Of a stretch of 64,000 nucleotides of DNA, positions 43,565 through 51,245 are shown piece by piece (positions within the stretch are counted from its first letter, which is position 1; every line of letters begins with the position of its first letter). Under the pieces are notes generated by a model that had not been told where the DNA came from, searched no databases, and saw nothing but the letters and a program-made list of their open reading frames with translations. Source of the DNA: Streptomyces sp. ITFR-16 (GTDB lineage Bacteria > Actinomycetota > Actinomycetes > Streptomycetales > Streptomycetaceae); assembly GCF_031844705.1 (NCBI RefSeq), contig NZ_CP134609.1:4154001-4218000 (forward strand), written 5' to 3'. The position numbers were made by a program, and so were the translations under genes.

Positions 43565-44539
43565 TCAACAGTGTCCGTGCTCGCACAGCACGATGACGGT
43601 CTTGCCGCGTGCCCCGCCGGCCCGGTTGCGGTCCAGGGCCTGCGGGGCCTTCTCCAGGGGGAGTTCGATGTCGATGGGGACCCGCAGCACCCCGTCCGCC
43701 GCGCCGGCGGCCAGCACGTCAAGCAGGACGGGGGTCGGGTCGAGCCGGAAGTCGAGGCCGCGCACACCGCCGGGGAGCGCGGCCCCGGCAGCGACGCCCC
43801 GGGTGGAGAGCGCGATGCCGCCCGGGCGCACCGCCGCCGCGTGGCCGGCGAACGCCTCAGGGGTCGCGGACGCCAGGTCGGCCAGCGCGTCGATGCCGTC
43901 CGGGCAGGCCGCCCGGACCGCGTCGTGCGGCGGGCCCTCGCCGACGTCGACGGTGGCGGCGGCGCCCAACGACCCCATCCGGGACCGCTCGTCGCCGCGC
44001 ACCGCCGCGATCACACGCACGTCCCGGGCCCGGGCGAGCTGGGTCAGACAGCTGCCGACCCCGCCCGCCGCCCCGACGACCAGCAGGGTGTCGTGGCCGC
44101 GCGGCCCCAGCGCCTCCAGGATCTGTGCGGCGGCCATCCCGGCGGAGGGCAGCGCGGCGGCAGTCCGGGCGTCGAGCCCGCGCGGGACGAGGGTGAGAGC
44201 GGAGTCCTGCGGTACGCAGACGTAGTCGCCGTACGTCCCGGCGCCCGCCGCCGGCCCGCCGGTCCGGCCGAAGACGTGGTCGCCGACCCGGAACCGGTTG
44301 TCGCCGCTGCCGATCATGTCCACCCGGCCGGCGAAGTCGACGCCGACGACCAGCGGGAAGACCTGCGGGGCGAGACCGTCCGGCGGGGTGTCGGGGGCGC
44401 CGTCCGTGAGCTGCCGGTCGCACGGGTTGAGGGAGGCGTACTCGACCCGCACCCGGACCTCGCCGGGGCCGGGTTCCGGCTTGGGGACCTCGGTCAGTGC
44501 GGGTTCGGCCCCGAGCGCGCTGACGGCGATGGCTCGCAT
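43565..44539 (-). CDS. Medium-chain (quinone oxidoreductase-like) alcohol dehydrogenase-family protein
   Basis: A 324-residue NAD(P)H-dependent oxidoreductase of the MDR superfamily. N-terminal GroES-like domain (VRVRVEYASLNPCDRQLTDG, VVGVDFAGRVDMIG, VGDHVFGR) and Rossmann domain with LLVVGAAGGVGSCLTQLA. The residues that bind catalytic zinc in alcohol dehydrogenases are not kept, as expected for the quinone oxidoreductase/enoyl reductase branch. ATG has GGGAGG 8 bases upstream. First gene of the probable operon with DUF2630 and FUSC; it could protect against quinones or aldehydes that the FUSC protein exports, but that is inference. Confidence 0.88.
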   Translation of the reverse strand: MRAIAVSALGAEPALTEVPKPEPGPGEVRVRVEYASLNPCDRQLTDGAPDTPPDGLAPQVFPLVVGVDFAGRVDMIGSGDNRFRVGDHVFGRTGGPAAGAGTYGDYVCVPQDSALTLVPRGLDARTAAALPSAGMAAAQILEALGPRGHDTLLVVGAAGGVGSCLTQLARARDVRVIAAVRGDERSRMGSLGAAATVDVGEGPPHDAVRAACPDGIDALADLASATPEAFAGHAAAVRPGGIALSTRGVAAGAALPGGVRGLDFRLDPTPVLLDVLAAGAADGVLRVPIDIELPLEKAPQALDRNRAGGARGKTVIVLCEHGHC

Positions 44540-44648
44540 ACGTGAAGACCTCCCAGTCGCCCCCGGCAGCCCCTCGCCCTCCACTCTTCCCCGGGCCGGG
44601 CGCCCCCGCACGTCGTGCGCCGGGCCCCGGCTCCCGCACCCCGCCCGG

Positions 44649-45551
44649 TCACTCCCCGGCGGGGACGGCCGGGACGGGCAGCACCCGCTGGGCCCAGATC
44701 CGGGCCGCCACCGCGCAGACGGCGAGCGCGAGGCCCAGGCCGAAGACGATCCACACCGTGGTGCGCAGCGAGCCCGTCAGCGCGTCGTACACCGCGGCCG
44801 CCGCATCGGTGTCGCTGCCCGGCACCTCGTCCAGCACCCGGTCGCGGGCCGCGGCGAGCACCCCCCGCAGCAGCAGCGCGCCGAGCGCGAAGCCGGCCCC
44901 GGCCACGGCGGTGGCCGTCAGTGCGGCGAGCGCCGAGCCCCGGCGGCCCGGCCCGCCGCGCACCCAGGCCAGGACGACCGCGAGCAGCACGAACACCAGC
45001 GTGCCGACGGCCGGCCACACACTGGCGGCCCGCAGCCACCGGAAGCTCTGGCGCAGCTGGTCCGCGCGGTCGGCGGAGATGATCTGGATGTCGGTGTGCT
45101 GCACGGGGACCTGGTCGGCGAACGGCACCCCGTTGTCCACCAGGTTCTCCTTGACCTTCTCCGTCACGGGCGCCAGGTCGATGGTGACGCTCTCGCCGCT
45201 CTTCCCGTCCAGCGCGGCGGTGACGGTTTCGTGCGCCGTGCGGTTGGCGGCGGTCCACGCGGCCCGGAAGGCGTCGGTGGTGGTGAAGGACAGCACGGCC
45301 TGGTGCAGGAAGTCGCGGACGGTGTCCTGGAGGGGGCCGACGTCGATCTGTTTCATCGCGCTGTCGGTGATCAGCTCGGCGACGGTGTTCTGCACGGCGG
45401 AGTCCGAGGAGAGCGGCGCCACCGCGGCCACGTAGCGGTCCGTGTCGTCGATCTCCAGATCGACCCAGGCGGACAGCGCGCTCAGCGGCACCAGGACGGC
45501 GAGCAGCACCAGCAGTGCCGCCGAGAGAGCCACCGAGAATGAGGTCCGCAC
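44649..45551 (-). CDS. Hypothetical membrane protein with large extracytoplasmic domain
   Basis: About 300 residues. An N-terminal helix (SFSVALSAALLVLLAVLVPLSALSA) is followed by about 150 residues outside the membrane with the phrase DTDRYVAAVAPLSSDSAVQNTVAELI seen in many Streptomyces membrane proteins, then three to four helices near the C-terminus (WPAVGTLVFVLLAVVLAWV, AVAGAGFALGALLL, TVWIVFGLGLALAVCAVAARIW). GTG is chosen to place the first helix at the start, but its ribosome site is poor and the gene might begin further upstream. Function unknown. Confidence 0.7.
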   Translation of the reverse strand: MRTSFSVALSAALLVLLAVLVPLSALSAWVDLEIDDTDRYVAAVAPLSSDSAVQNTVAELITDSAMKQIDVGPLQDTVRDFLHQAVLSFTTTDAFRAAWTAANRTAHETVTAALDGKSGESVTIDLAPVTEKVKENLVDNGVPFADQVPVQHTDIQIISADRADQLRQSFRWLRAASVWPAVGTLVFVLLAVVLAWVRGGPGRRGSALAALTATAVAGAGFALGALLLRGVLAAARDRVLDEVPGSDTDAAAAVYDALTGSLRTTVWIVFGLGLALAVCAVAARIWAQRVLPVPAVPAGE

Positions 45552-45672
45552 CTCTTCAGGGAATCCCGGATGACGTCGGTGCGCCCCGGGCCGTACGCCA
45601 TCCGAGTTGCCGGGCGGCGCGACCAGGTGTGCTCTGGAGGGAAAGCGGGGGCGACGGAAGGAGCTCTCTGCC

Positions 45673-46071
45673 ATGGCCGCACACGCTTCGGTCCCGGCCC
45701 GCGGAACCCGGGCGCGCACCCAGCGCCCCTCCCTGCGCGCCTGGGCCGTCCCCGTCACGCTGGGCATCGTCCTCGGCTGGTACGCGACCTCCATCGTCCG
45801 CGGCGGCGGTGTGCTCACCGGCACACAGCTGGCCCTCGGACTCGTCTCCGGAGCCGTGCTCGCGGTGCTCTGCTTCGGGCTGGGCCGGATACAGAACAGC
45901 CTGCCGCGCGAGCTGAGGGCGGTCGCCTACGGCGCGCTGTTCGGCGGCTCGATCGGCTTCCTCTACAGCCTGTCCGGCAAGAGCGTGCTCTCGGCCTCGG
46001 TGCTGGGCCTGCTGACCGGGGCGGGCATGCTGCTGGCCGCGTACTACTACTTCTACACGCGGGAGGACTAG
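45673..46071 (+). CDS. Hypothetical membrane protein with four predicted helices
   Basis: A 132-residue protein: basic N-terminus, helices at about 25-43, 52-72, 83-100 and 105-127 (the last ending YYYFYTRED). It resembles small uncharacterised Streptomyces membrane proteins; no functional motif. ATG is preceded by AAGGAG. It is divergent from the preceding membrane-protein gene. Its TAG stop codon forms part of CTAG followed by a degraded end of the palindromic element. Confidence 0.75.
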   Translation: MAAHASVPARGTRARTQRPSLRAWAVPVTLGIVLGWYATSIVRGGGVLTGTQLALGLVSGAVLAVLCFGLGRIQNSLPRELRAVAYGALFGGSIGFLYSLSGKSVLSASVLGLLTGAGMLLAAYYYFYTRED

Positions 46072-46093
46072 GGCCTGTCGTCGAACCGGCGTC
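46068..46093. repeat. Degraded left end of the palindromic element (copy C)
   Basis: CTAG followed by GGCCTGTCGTCGAACCGG, matching the terminal repeat of copy B in 16 of 18 positions, plus CGTC. No right end was found in the following 120 bases, which instead hold a different hairpin (CGATCCTTG ... CAAGGATCG). As in the full copies, the CTAG coincides with a TAG stop codon. Confidence 0.55.
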
Positions 46094-46194
46094 CCCGCAC
46101 GCCCCTGCGCAGGCGATCCTTGACCTTCTCCACGGGGGAAGGCCAAGGATCGGGCGTGCCGGGCGGGACCCCGCCCGGTATGAGGAGGCGTGAG

Positions 46195-47310
46195 GTGACG
46201 GACGACGGGCAGGGGCGGTGCCCCGGCGCGGAACTGGTGACGATCGGGGCGTTCGCCCGGCTGTCCCGGCTGTCCGCGAAGGCGCTGCGCCGCTACGACG
46301 AGCTGGGCCTGCTGCGGCCCGCCCTGGTCGACCCGGTGAACGGCTACCGGTACTACGACCCGGCGCAGGCGCGGACGGCCCGGCTGGTGGCCTGGCTCCG
46401 GCGGATCGGGATGCCGCTCGCCCGGATCACGGAGGTGATCGCGCTGGAGGACGGCGCGGCTGCCGCCGCGATCCGGGGGTACTGGGCGCAGGTCGAGGCC
46501 GAGACGGCGGCCCGGCGCGCTCTCGCGGCCTTCCTCATCGACCAGCTGTCGACGGAGGAAGCCATGACACAGGTGGGAACGCTCGGGATCCGGTACGCGG
46601 CGGGCACCGACATCGGCGCGGTGCGGGAGACCAACCAGGACGCGGCGTACGCCGGCGCCCGGCTGCTCGCGGTCGCCGACGGGTTCGGCGCGGGCGGGGC
46701 GGGGGCGAGCGCGGCGGCCATCGAGGCGCTGAAGCCGTTCGCCCTGGGCGCGGTGCCGGCCGGGGAGCTGCTGAACGGCCTGCACGACGCGGCGGAGCGG
46801 GCCGGCCGGGCGGTGCGGGACGCGGTCGCGGGGAGCGGCGGGGACGTGGAACCGCAGGAGTCGGGGACCACGCTGACCGCGATGGTGTGGACGGGCTCGC
46901 AGCTGGGGCTGGTGCACATCGGGGACTCGCGGGCGTATCTGCTGCGGGACGGGGAGCTGTTCCGGATCACGCACGACCACAGCCTGGTCCAGTCGATGGT
47001 CGACGACGGCGCGCTGACCGAGGAGGAGGCGGCCTCGCACCCGCAGCGGGCGATGCTGCTCAAGGTGCTGGCGGGAGGCGGTCCGCAGGGTTCGGGGCCG
47101 GACCTGGAGGTGCGGGACGCCCGGCCCGGCGACCGCTATCTGCTCTGCTCGGACGGGCTCTCGGCGGTCGTGGAGGCCGGTGCGCTGGCGCGGGTGCTCG
47201 CGGGGGCGGACGGCCCGGGTACGGCCGTGCGCGAGCTGGTCGCCCTGGCCGGGGCGGCGGGCGCCCCCGACAACGTGGCCTGTGCGGTGGCGGACGTCGT
47301 GGCGCTGTGA
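46195..47310 (+). CDS. MerR-type regulator fused to a PP2C serine/threonine phosphatase
   Basis: A 371-residue fusion. Residues about 14-85 form a MerR helix-turn-helix (VTIGAFARLSRLSAKALRRYDELGLL, VNGYRYYDPAQARTARLVAWLRRIGMPL), followed by the dimer helix (to about 120), then a complete PP2C domain (about 130-371) with the metal-binding motifs TDIGAVRETNQDA, ADGFGAGG, HIGDSRAYLLRDG, LCSDGLSAV and a final DN in GAPDNVACAV. GTG at 46195 is chosen because GAGGAGG lies 6 bases upstream; an in-frame ATG precedes it. A DNA-binding domain joined to a phosphatase suggests direct coupling of dephosphorylation and transcription. Confidence 0.88.
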   Translation: MTDDGQGRCPGAELVTIGAFARLSRLSAKALRRYDELGLLRPALVDPVNGYRYYDPAQARTARLVAWLRRIGMPLARITEVIALEDGAAAAAIRGYWAQVEAETAARRALAAFLIDQLSTEEAMTQVGTLGIRYAAGTDIGAVRETNQDAAYAGARLLAVADGFGAGGAGASAAAIEALKPFALGAVPAGELLNGLHDAAERAGRAVRDAVAGSGGDVEPQESGTTLTAMVWTGSQLGLVHIGDSRAYLLRDGELFRITHDHSLVQSMVDDGALTEEEAASHPQRAMLLKVLAGGGPQGSGPDLEVRDARPGDRYLLCSDGLSAVVEAGALARVLAGADGPGTAVRELVALAGAAGAPDNVACAVADVVAL

Positions 47311-47313
47311 CGG

Positions 47314-47356
47314 CACGGGGCGGGCCCGCGCATCCGATGTGCGGGCCCGCCCCGTG
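47314..47356. terminator. Bidirectional terminator hairpin
   Basis: Perfect 16-bp stem (CACGGGGCGGGCCCGC and complement) with an 11-base loop between the convergent fusion gene and universal stress protein gene. Confidence 0.88.
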
Positions 47357-47376
47357 GTGTGCCGTCGTGGCCGGTG

Positions 47377-47799
47377 TCAGTCGCGGACGACGGTCACCGG
47401 GCACGGCGCGTGCTGGGTGACGTGCAGGCTGACCGAGCCGAGCAGGGTGGCCTTGAAGCCGCTGTAGCCGCGGGCGCCCACGACCAGCAGGTTCGCGCCC
47501 TCGGCCCGGTCGAGCAGGGCCTGCGCGGGGTTGCCGATCACCACGACCTTGCTGACGGCGGCGGCGCCCTCGGCACCGAGCGCCTCCTCCAGCGTCTCGG
47601 TGAGCGACACCGTGGCCAGGGCCTGCGGGTCGAAGTCCTCCGGCAGGCCCGGCATCATCGACGCCCAGCTGGTCGCGGGGTACTCCCAGCTGTTGACGGC
47701 CTCCACCGTGTCCCCGGTCAGCTGCGCCTGGCGTACGGCCCAGTGCAGTGCCTTGATCGACGACCCGGAGCCGTCAACGCCCACCACGATCCTGCCCAT
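47377..47799 (-). CDS. Universal stress protein (UspA family)
   Basis: A 140-residue single-domain Usp. The N-terminal strand VVGVDGSGSSIKALHWA and the nucleotide-binding loop LLVVGARGYSGFKATLLGSVSLHV (G-x2-G-x9-G-S pattern) indicate the ATP-binding subtype. ATG MGRIVVGVDGS is chosen; GGAGG lies 6-7 bases upstream. It stands alone downstream of the FMN reductase gene on the same strand, 95 bases away. Role in stress survival is by family only. Confidence 0.92.
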   Translation of the reverse strand: MGRIVVGVDGSGSSIKALHWAVRQAQLTGDTVEAVNSWEYPATSWASMMPGLPEDFDPQALATVSLTETLEEALGAEGAAAVSKVVVIGNPAQALLDRAEGANLLVVGARGYSGFKATLLGSVSLHVTQHAPCPVTVVRD

Positions 47800-47894
47800 C
47801 TCTGCCTCCAGCTCGGTTCCGCTCGGTACCGCTTCGTACACGCCTTCCCGTACAACTCTATTCAAAACGGACGCATGTGCGGCCTCGGGTCCGG

Positions 47895-48548
47895 TCAGGC
47901 GGGCCGGAGCGCGGCCAGCTGCTCGGCGAAGGGGACCACCTCGTCGTCGAGCCCCGGGGTCCGCGCCGCGCCGGAGACGGCGCCGCCGCCGGTGACGGCG
48001 TGCGCCAGCTCGCCGCCCGCGCGCCGGATGCGGGCCGGCAGCCCGTCGGTGTACGCGTCGCCGGACGCGCCCCAGTCCTCCGAGGCCGCGTACACCGAGG
48101 TCGGCAGCGTGACGGCCCGCAGATAGGCGAAGAGCGGGCGCATCGCGTGCTCCAGCACCAGCGAGTGCCGGGCGGTGCCGCCGGTGGCCGCGACCACGAC
48201 GGGCTTGCCGGTCAGCGCGGTGTTCTCGACCAGGTCGAAGAACGACTTGAACAGGCCGCTGTAGGACGCGGTGAAGACCGGGGTGACGGCGATCAGGCCG
48301 TCCGCACCCGTCACCGCGCCGAGCGCCTCGTCCAGGGCGGCGGACGGGAAGCCCGTCACCAGATGGCTCGCGATGTCCGCGGCGAGATCGCGCAGCTCGA
48401 TCACCCGGACCTCGACGGCGCGGTCCTGTTCCGCCTCCAGCCGTTCCCGGGTGGCGGCGGCCAGCCGGTCGGCGAGCAGCCGGGTCGAGGAGGGGCTGCT
48501 CAGCCCCGCCGCGACGGCGACGATCCTCAGGGGTTCGGTGGCGAACAC
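47895..48548 (-). CDS. NADPH-dependent FMN reductase (CE1759-type)
   Basis: A 217-residue flavodoxin-fold reductase supplying reduced FMN. Seen: phosphate-binding loop AGLSSPSSTRLLADRL, strand-loop VTPVFTASYSGLFKSFFDLVE (FMN isoalloxazine loop) and VVVAATGGTARHSLVLE. The GTG start has GGAGAG 8 bases upstream and lies 4 bases after the stop of the LLM-class monooxygenase gene; this pairing of reductase and flavin-dependent oxidoreductase is a recurrent two-component system (CE1758/CE1759). The FMNH2 is most likely used by the neighbouring enzyme. Substrate of the pair is unknown. Confidence 0.9.
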   Translation of the reverse strand: MFATEPLRIVAVAAGLSSPSSTRLLADRLAAATRERLEAEQDRAVEVRVIELRDLAADIASHLVTGFPSAALDEALGAVTGADGLIAVTPVFTASYSGLFKSFFDLVENTALTGKPVVVAATGGTARHSLVLEHAMRPLFAYLRAVTLPTSVYAASEDWGASGDAYTDGLPARIRRAGGELAHAVTGGGAVSGAARTPGLDDEVVPFAEQLAALRPA

Positions 48549-48552
48549 GGTG

Positions 48553-49653
48553 TCAGCTCTCCTTCACGGTGGCAGGGGCGGCGGTGGCGGCGGCGACGGC
48601 CGGGTGCGCCGGCGCGGACTCGGGCACCCCGGCCGGCCGCAGGGCGGCGAATTCCTTGCGCAGCACCGGGACGACCTCCTCGCCGAGGATGTCGAGCTGC
48701 TCCAGGACCGTCTTCAGCGGCAGTCCCGCGTGGTCCATCAGGAACAGCTGGCGCTGGTAGTCGCCGACGGCGTCCCGGAAGGACAGGGTCCGCTCGATGA
48801 CCTCCTGCGGGGAGCCGACGGTCAGCGGTGTCTGCTGGGTGAAGTCCTCCATCGAGGGCCCGTGCCCGTAGACCGGAGCGTTGTCGAAGTACGGACGGAA
48901 CTCCCGTACCGCGTCCTGCGAGTTCTTCCGCATGAACACCTGGCCGCCGAGTCCCACGATGGCCTGCTCGGCGGTGCCGTGGCCGTAGTGGGCGTAGCGC
49001 TGCCGGTAGAGGTTCACCATCTTCTTCGTGTGCTCGATGGGCCAGAAGATGTTGTTGTGGAAGAAGCCGTCGCCGTAGTACGCGGCCTGCTCGGCGATCT
49101 CCGGGGAGCGGATCGAGCCGTGCCAGACGAACGGCGGCACGCCGTCCAGCGGGCGCGGGGTCGCGGTGAAGGACTGCAGGGGCGTACGGAACTTCCCCTC
49201 CCAGTCGACGACGTCCTCGCGCCACAGCCGGTGCAGCAGCGCGTAGTTCTCGACGGCGAGCGGGATGCCCTCGCGGATGTCCTTGCCGAACCACGGATAG
49301 ACCGGTCCGGTGTTGCCGCGCCCCATCATCAGGTCGACGCGGCCGTCCGCGAGGTGCTGGAGGGTGGCGTAGTCCTCGGCGATCTTCACCGGGTCGTTGG
49401 TGGTGATCAGGGTCGTCGAGGTGGACAGGATGATGCGGTCGGTGCGGGCGGCGATGAAGCCGAGCGTGGTGGTCGGCGAGGAGGGGACGAACGGCGGGTT
49501 GTGGTGCTCCCCGGTCGCGAAGACGTCGAGGCCGACCTCCTCGGCCTTCTGCGCGATGGCCAGGGTCGCCTTGATCCGCTCGTTCTCGGTGGGGGTCCGG
49601 CCGGTCGTGGGGTCGGTCGTGACGTCCCCGACGGTGAAGATCCCGAACTGCAT
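48553..49653 (-). CDS. LLM-class flavin-dependent oxidoreductase (CE1758-type)
   Basis: A 366-residue luciferase-like TIM-barrel monooxygenase using reduced flavin. Typical phrases: MQFGIFTVGDV, LDVFATGEHHNPPF, DLMMGRGNTGPVYPWFG, and a C-terminal Ala/Pro-rich tail. ATG has GGAGG 8 bases upstream. First gene of a two-gene operon with the FMN reductase. The promoter has direct TTGAAC repeats spaced by 1-3 bases, similar to those of the pirin gene, which suggests inducible control by a repressor responding to electrophiles or aromatic compounds (inference). Confidence 0.92.
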   Translation of the reverse strand: MQFGIFTVGDVTTDPTTGRTPTENERIKATLAIAQKAEEVGLDVFATGEHHNPPFVPSSPTTTLGFIAARTDRIILSTSTTLITTNDPVKIAEDYATLQHLADGRVDLMMGRGNTGPVYPWFGKDIREGIPLAVENYALLHRLWREDVVDWEGKFRTPLQSFTATPRPLDGVPPFVWHGSIRSPEIAEQAAYYGDGFFHNNIFWPIEHTKKMVNLYRQRYAHYGHGTAEQAIVGLGGQVFMRKNSQDAVREFRPYFDNAPVYGHGPSMEDFTQQTPLTVGSPQEVIERTLSFRDAVGDYQRQLFLMDHAGLPLKTVLEQLDILGEEVVPVLRKEFAALRPAGVPESAPAHPAVAAATAAPATVKES

Positions 49654-49680
49654 GGCGCCCGCCTCCAGGTGGTTCGTCAT

Positions 49681-49706
49681 TTGGTTGAACATTGAACTAT
49701 GTGAAC
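49681..49706. promoter_or_regulatory. Operator-like TTGAAC direct repeats upstream of LLM oxidoreductase
   Basis: TTGAAC-A-TTGAAC-TAT-GTGAAC lies about 30-50 bases before the LLM gene start. Read on the coding strand it includes GTTCAC and TTCAACCAAAT, shared with the pirin upstream region (TTCAACTAAAT). Confidence 0.4.
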
Positions 49707-49822
49707 ACACCCTACAACGGGGCACCCGGGCGTCCTATTCCGCGCCCGTCCGCCCGCTGTGGACCGCGCGTACCCTGGAGCGATACGGAGGCCGCCCGAG
49801 CCCCGGGCGAACGGAGGCAGGG

Positions 49823-49996
49823 ATGAGCGGGACCGGCACGTCACAGGCCGATGAGTCCGCGCCGCAGCGCGGTGGCAGCGAACGCTGGAAGGAACGCGGC
49901 GTCGCCCTGCGCGTCGGCGTCTACGTCTTCGCCACGCACCTGTTCGCGGGCTTCATCTGGATCCTCTTCTACGTGGGCGAGCACGCGAAGAAATGA
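49823..49996 (+). CDS. DUF6126-type small membrane protein
   Basis: A 57-residue protein with one C-terminal membrane helix (VGVYVFATHLFAGFIWILFYVGEHA) and a charged N-terminal half. The pattern RVGVYVFATHLFAGFIW-L-F-YVG is that of DUF6126, a tiny Streptomyces family. ATG has GGAGG 6 bases upstream. It ends 37 bases before the leader peptide of the tryptophanyl-tRNA synthetase locus. Function unknown. Confidence 0.75.
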   Translation: MSGTGTSQADESAPQRGGSERWKERGVALRVGVYVFATHLFAGFIWILFYVGEHAKK

Positions 49997-50033
49997 CCGC
50001 GCCCCGTGACCCGGCGCGCGCTACGCTCGCGCC

Positions 50034-50075
50034 ATGACCTCCGTACCGTGCCGCACCTGGTGGCGCTCTTCCTAG
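50034..50075 (+). CDS. Trp leader peptide MTSVPCRTWWRSS
   Basis: A 13-codon open frame with two adjacent Trp codons, ending in TAG, immediately upstream of alternative hairpins and the tryptophanyl-tRNA synthetase gene. A -10-like TACGCT ends 6 bases before the ATG, so the leader is probably leaderless itself. Tandem Trp codons in a short leader are the sensor of ribosome-mediated attenuation: low charged tRNA-Trp stalls the ribosome here. Confidence 0.85.
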   Translation: MTSVPCRTWWRSS

Positions 50076-50132
50076 GAGCGGCCACCTCTTGCAGCGCGGG
50101 ACCAGGGCCGTTCGCCGCGGACGGCCCTTTTT
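50055..50132 (+). promoter_or_regulatory. Transcription attenuator for trpS
   Basis: Three mutually exclusive pairings are visible. Segment 1 (GGTGGCGCTC, containing the Trp codons) pairs with segment 2 (GAGCGGCCACC). Segment 2 (GCGGCC) can instead pair with segment 3 (GGCCGT). Segment 3 (AGGGCCGT) pairs with segment 4 (ACGGCCCT) to form a terminator followed by TTTTT at 50128-50132. Stalling at Trp codons frees segment 2 to form the 2:3 antiterminator, allowing trpS expression. Confidence 0.82.
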
Positions 50133-50212
50133 CTCTGCCCTCTTCCGGTACGGGTCACGAGCCCGGCAGGGGCCGTCCTCCACGCACACACCACCGCGAG
50201 GAGAGACCAGCC

Positions 50213-51245
50213 ATGACCACCGCAGCCACCACCGCCGCCACGCTCGACGAGCGCATCCACCGGGACCCCGCCCGCTTCCGGGTGATGACCGGGGACCGGC
50301 CCACCGGGGCGCTCCACCTCGGGCACTACTTCGGCACCCTCCACAACCGGGTGCGCCTCCAGGACCTCGGGGTCGAGGTCTTCGTCCTGATCGCCGACTA
50401 CCAGGTACTCACCGACCGGGACACGGCCGAGCGGCTGACCGCGACGACCGAGGGGCTGCTGCTGGACTACCTGGCCGCCGGCATCGACCCCGAGCGCTCG
50501 GTGATCTTCCACCACAGCGCCGTCCCCGCGCTCAACCAGCTGATGCTGCCCTTCCTCAGCCTCGTCTCCGTCGCGGAGCTGAGCCGCAACCCCACGGTGA
50601 AGGACGAGATCGCGCACTCCCGGCAGTCGGCCGTCAGCGGGCTGATGTTCACCTATCCCGTCCACCAGGCGGCCGACATCCTGTTCTGCAAGGGCAATCT
50701 GGTGCCGGTCGGCCAGGACCAGCTGCCCCATCTCGAAGTGACCAGGACCGTCGCCCGGCGGTTCAACGAGCGCTACGGGACGCTCTTCCCGGAACCCGAG
50801 GCGCTGCTCTCCGCCGCACCCCTGCTGCTCGGCACCGACGGCACCAAGATGAGCAAGAGCCGGGGCAACTCCGTCGCGCTGAGCGCCGACGAGGACACCA
50901 CGGCCCGGCTGATCAAGGGCGCGACGACCGACGCCGAGCGGCACATCACCTACGACCCCGAGGGCCGGCCCGGTGTCCTCGCTGCTGCTCCTCGCCGGGC
51001 TCTGCCTCGACCGCGACCCGCGTGCCGTGGCCGAGGAGATCGGCTCCGGGGGCGCGGCGGCGCTCAAGCGGACCGTGACCGATGCGGTCAACACCCGGCT
51101 GGCACCGCTGCGCGCCCGGCGCGCGGAGTACGCGCGGGACATGGGGTACGTACGGTCCGTGCTCCGGGCAGGCAACGAGCGCGCGAACGCCCTCGCCGAC
51201 GCGACGCTGGCACAGGTCCGGGAGGCGATGGGCGCGCCGGTCTAG
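50213..51245 (+). pseudogene. trpS: Auxiliary tryptophanyl-tRNA synthetase, frameshifted
   Basis: Class I synthetase gene of about 344 codons in two frames. From ATG 50213 the frame runs through FRVMTGDRPTGALHLGHYFG (HxGH motif), LMFTYPVHQAADIL, VPVGQDQLPHLEVTR and TDGTKMSKSRGN (KMSKS) to TYDPEGRPGV; near 50970-50976 the homologous sequence continues in the next frame as SSLLLLAGLCLDRDP ... YVRSVLRAGNERAN. Loss of two bases in a GTGTGT-like run would explain this. The original frame reads on as non-homologous sequence to 51988. Attenuator control marks it as an auxiliary, probably indolmycin-resistant type known from Streptomyces, so a housekeeping copy must exist elsewhere. A sequencing error is the alternative. 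Confidence 0.85.
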
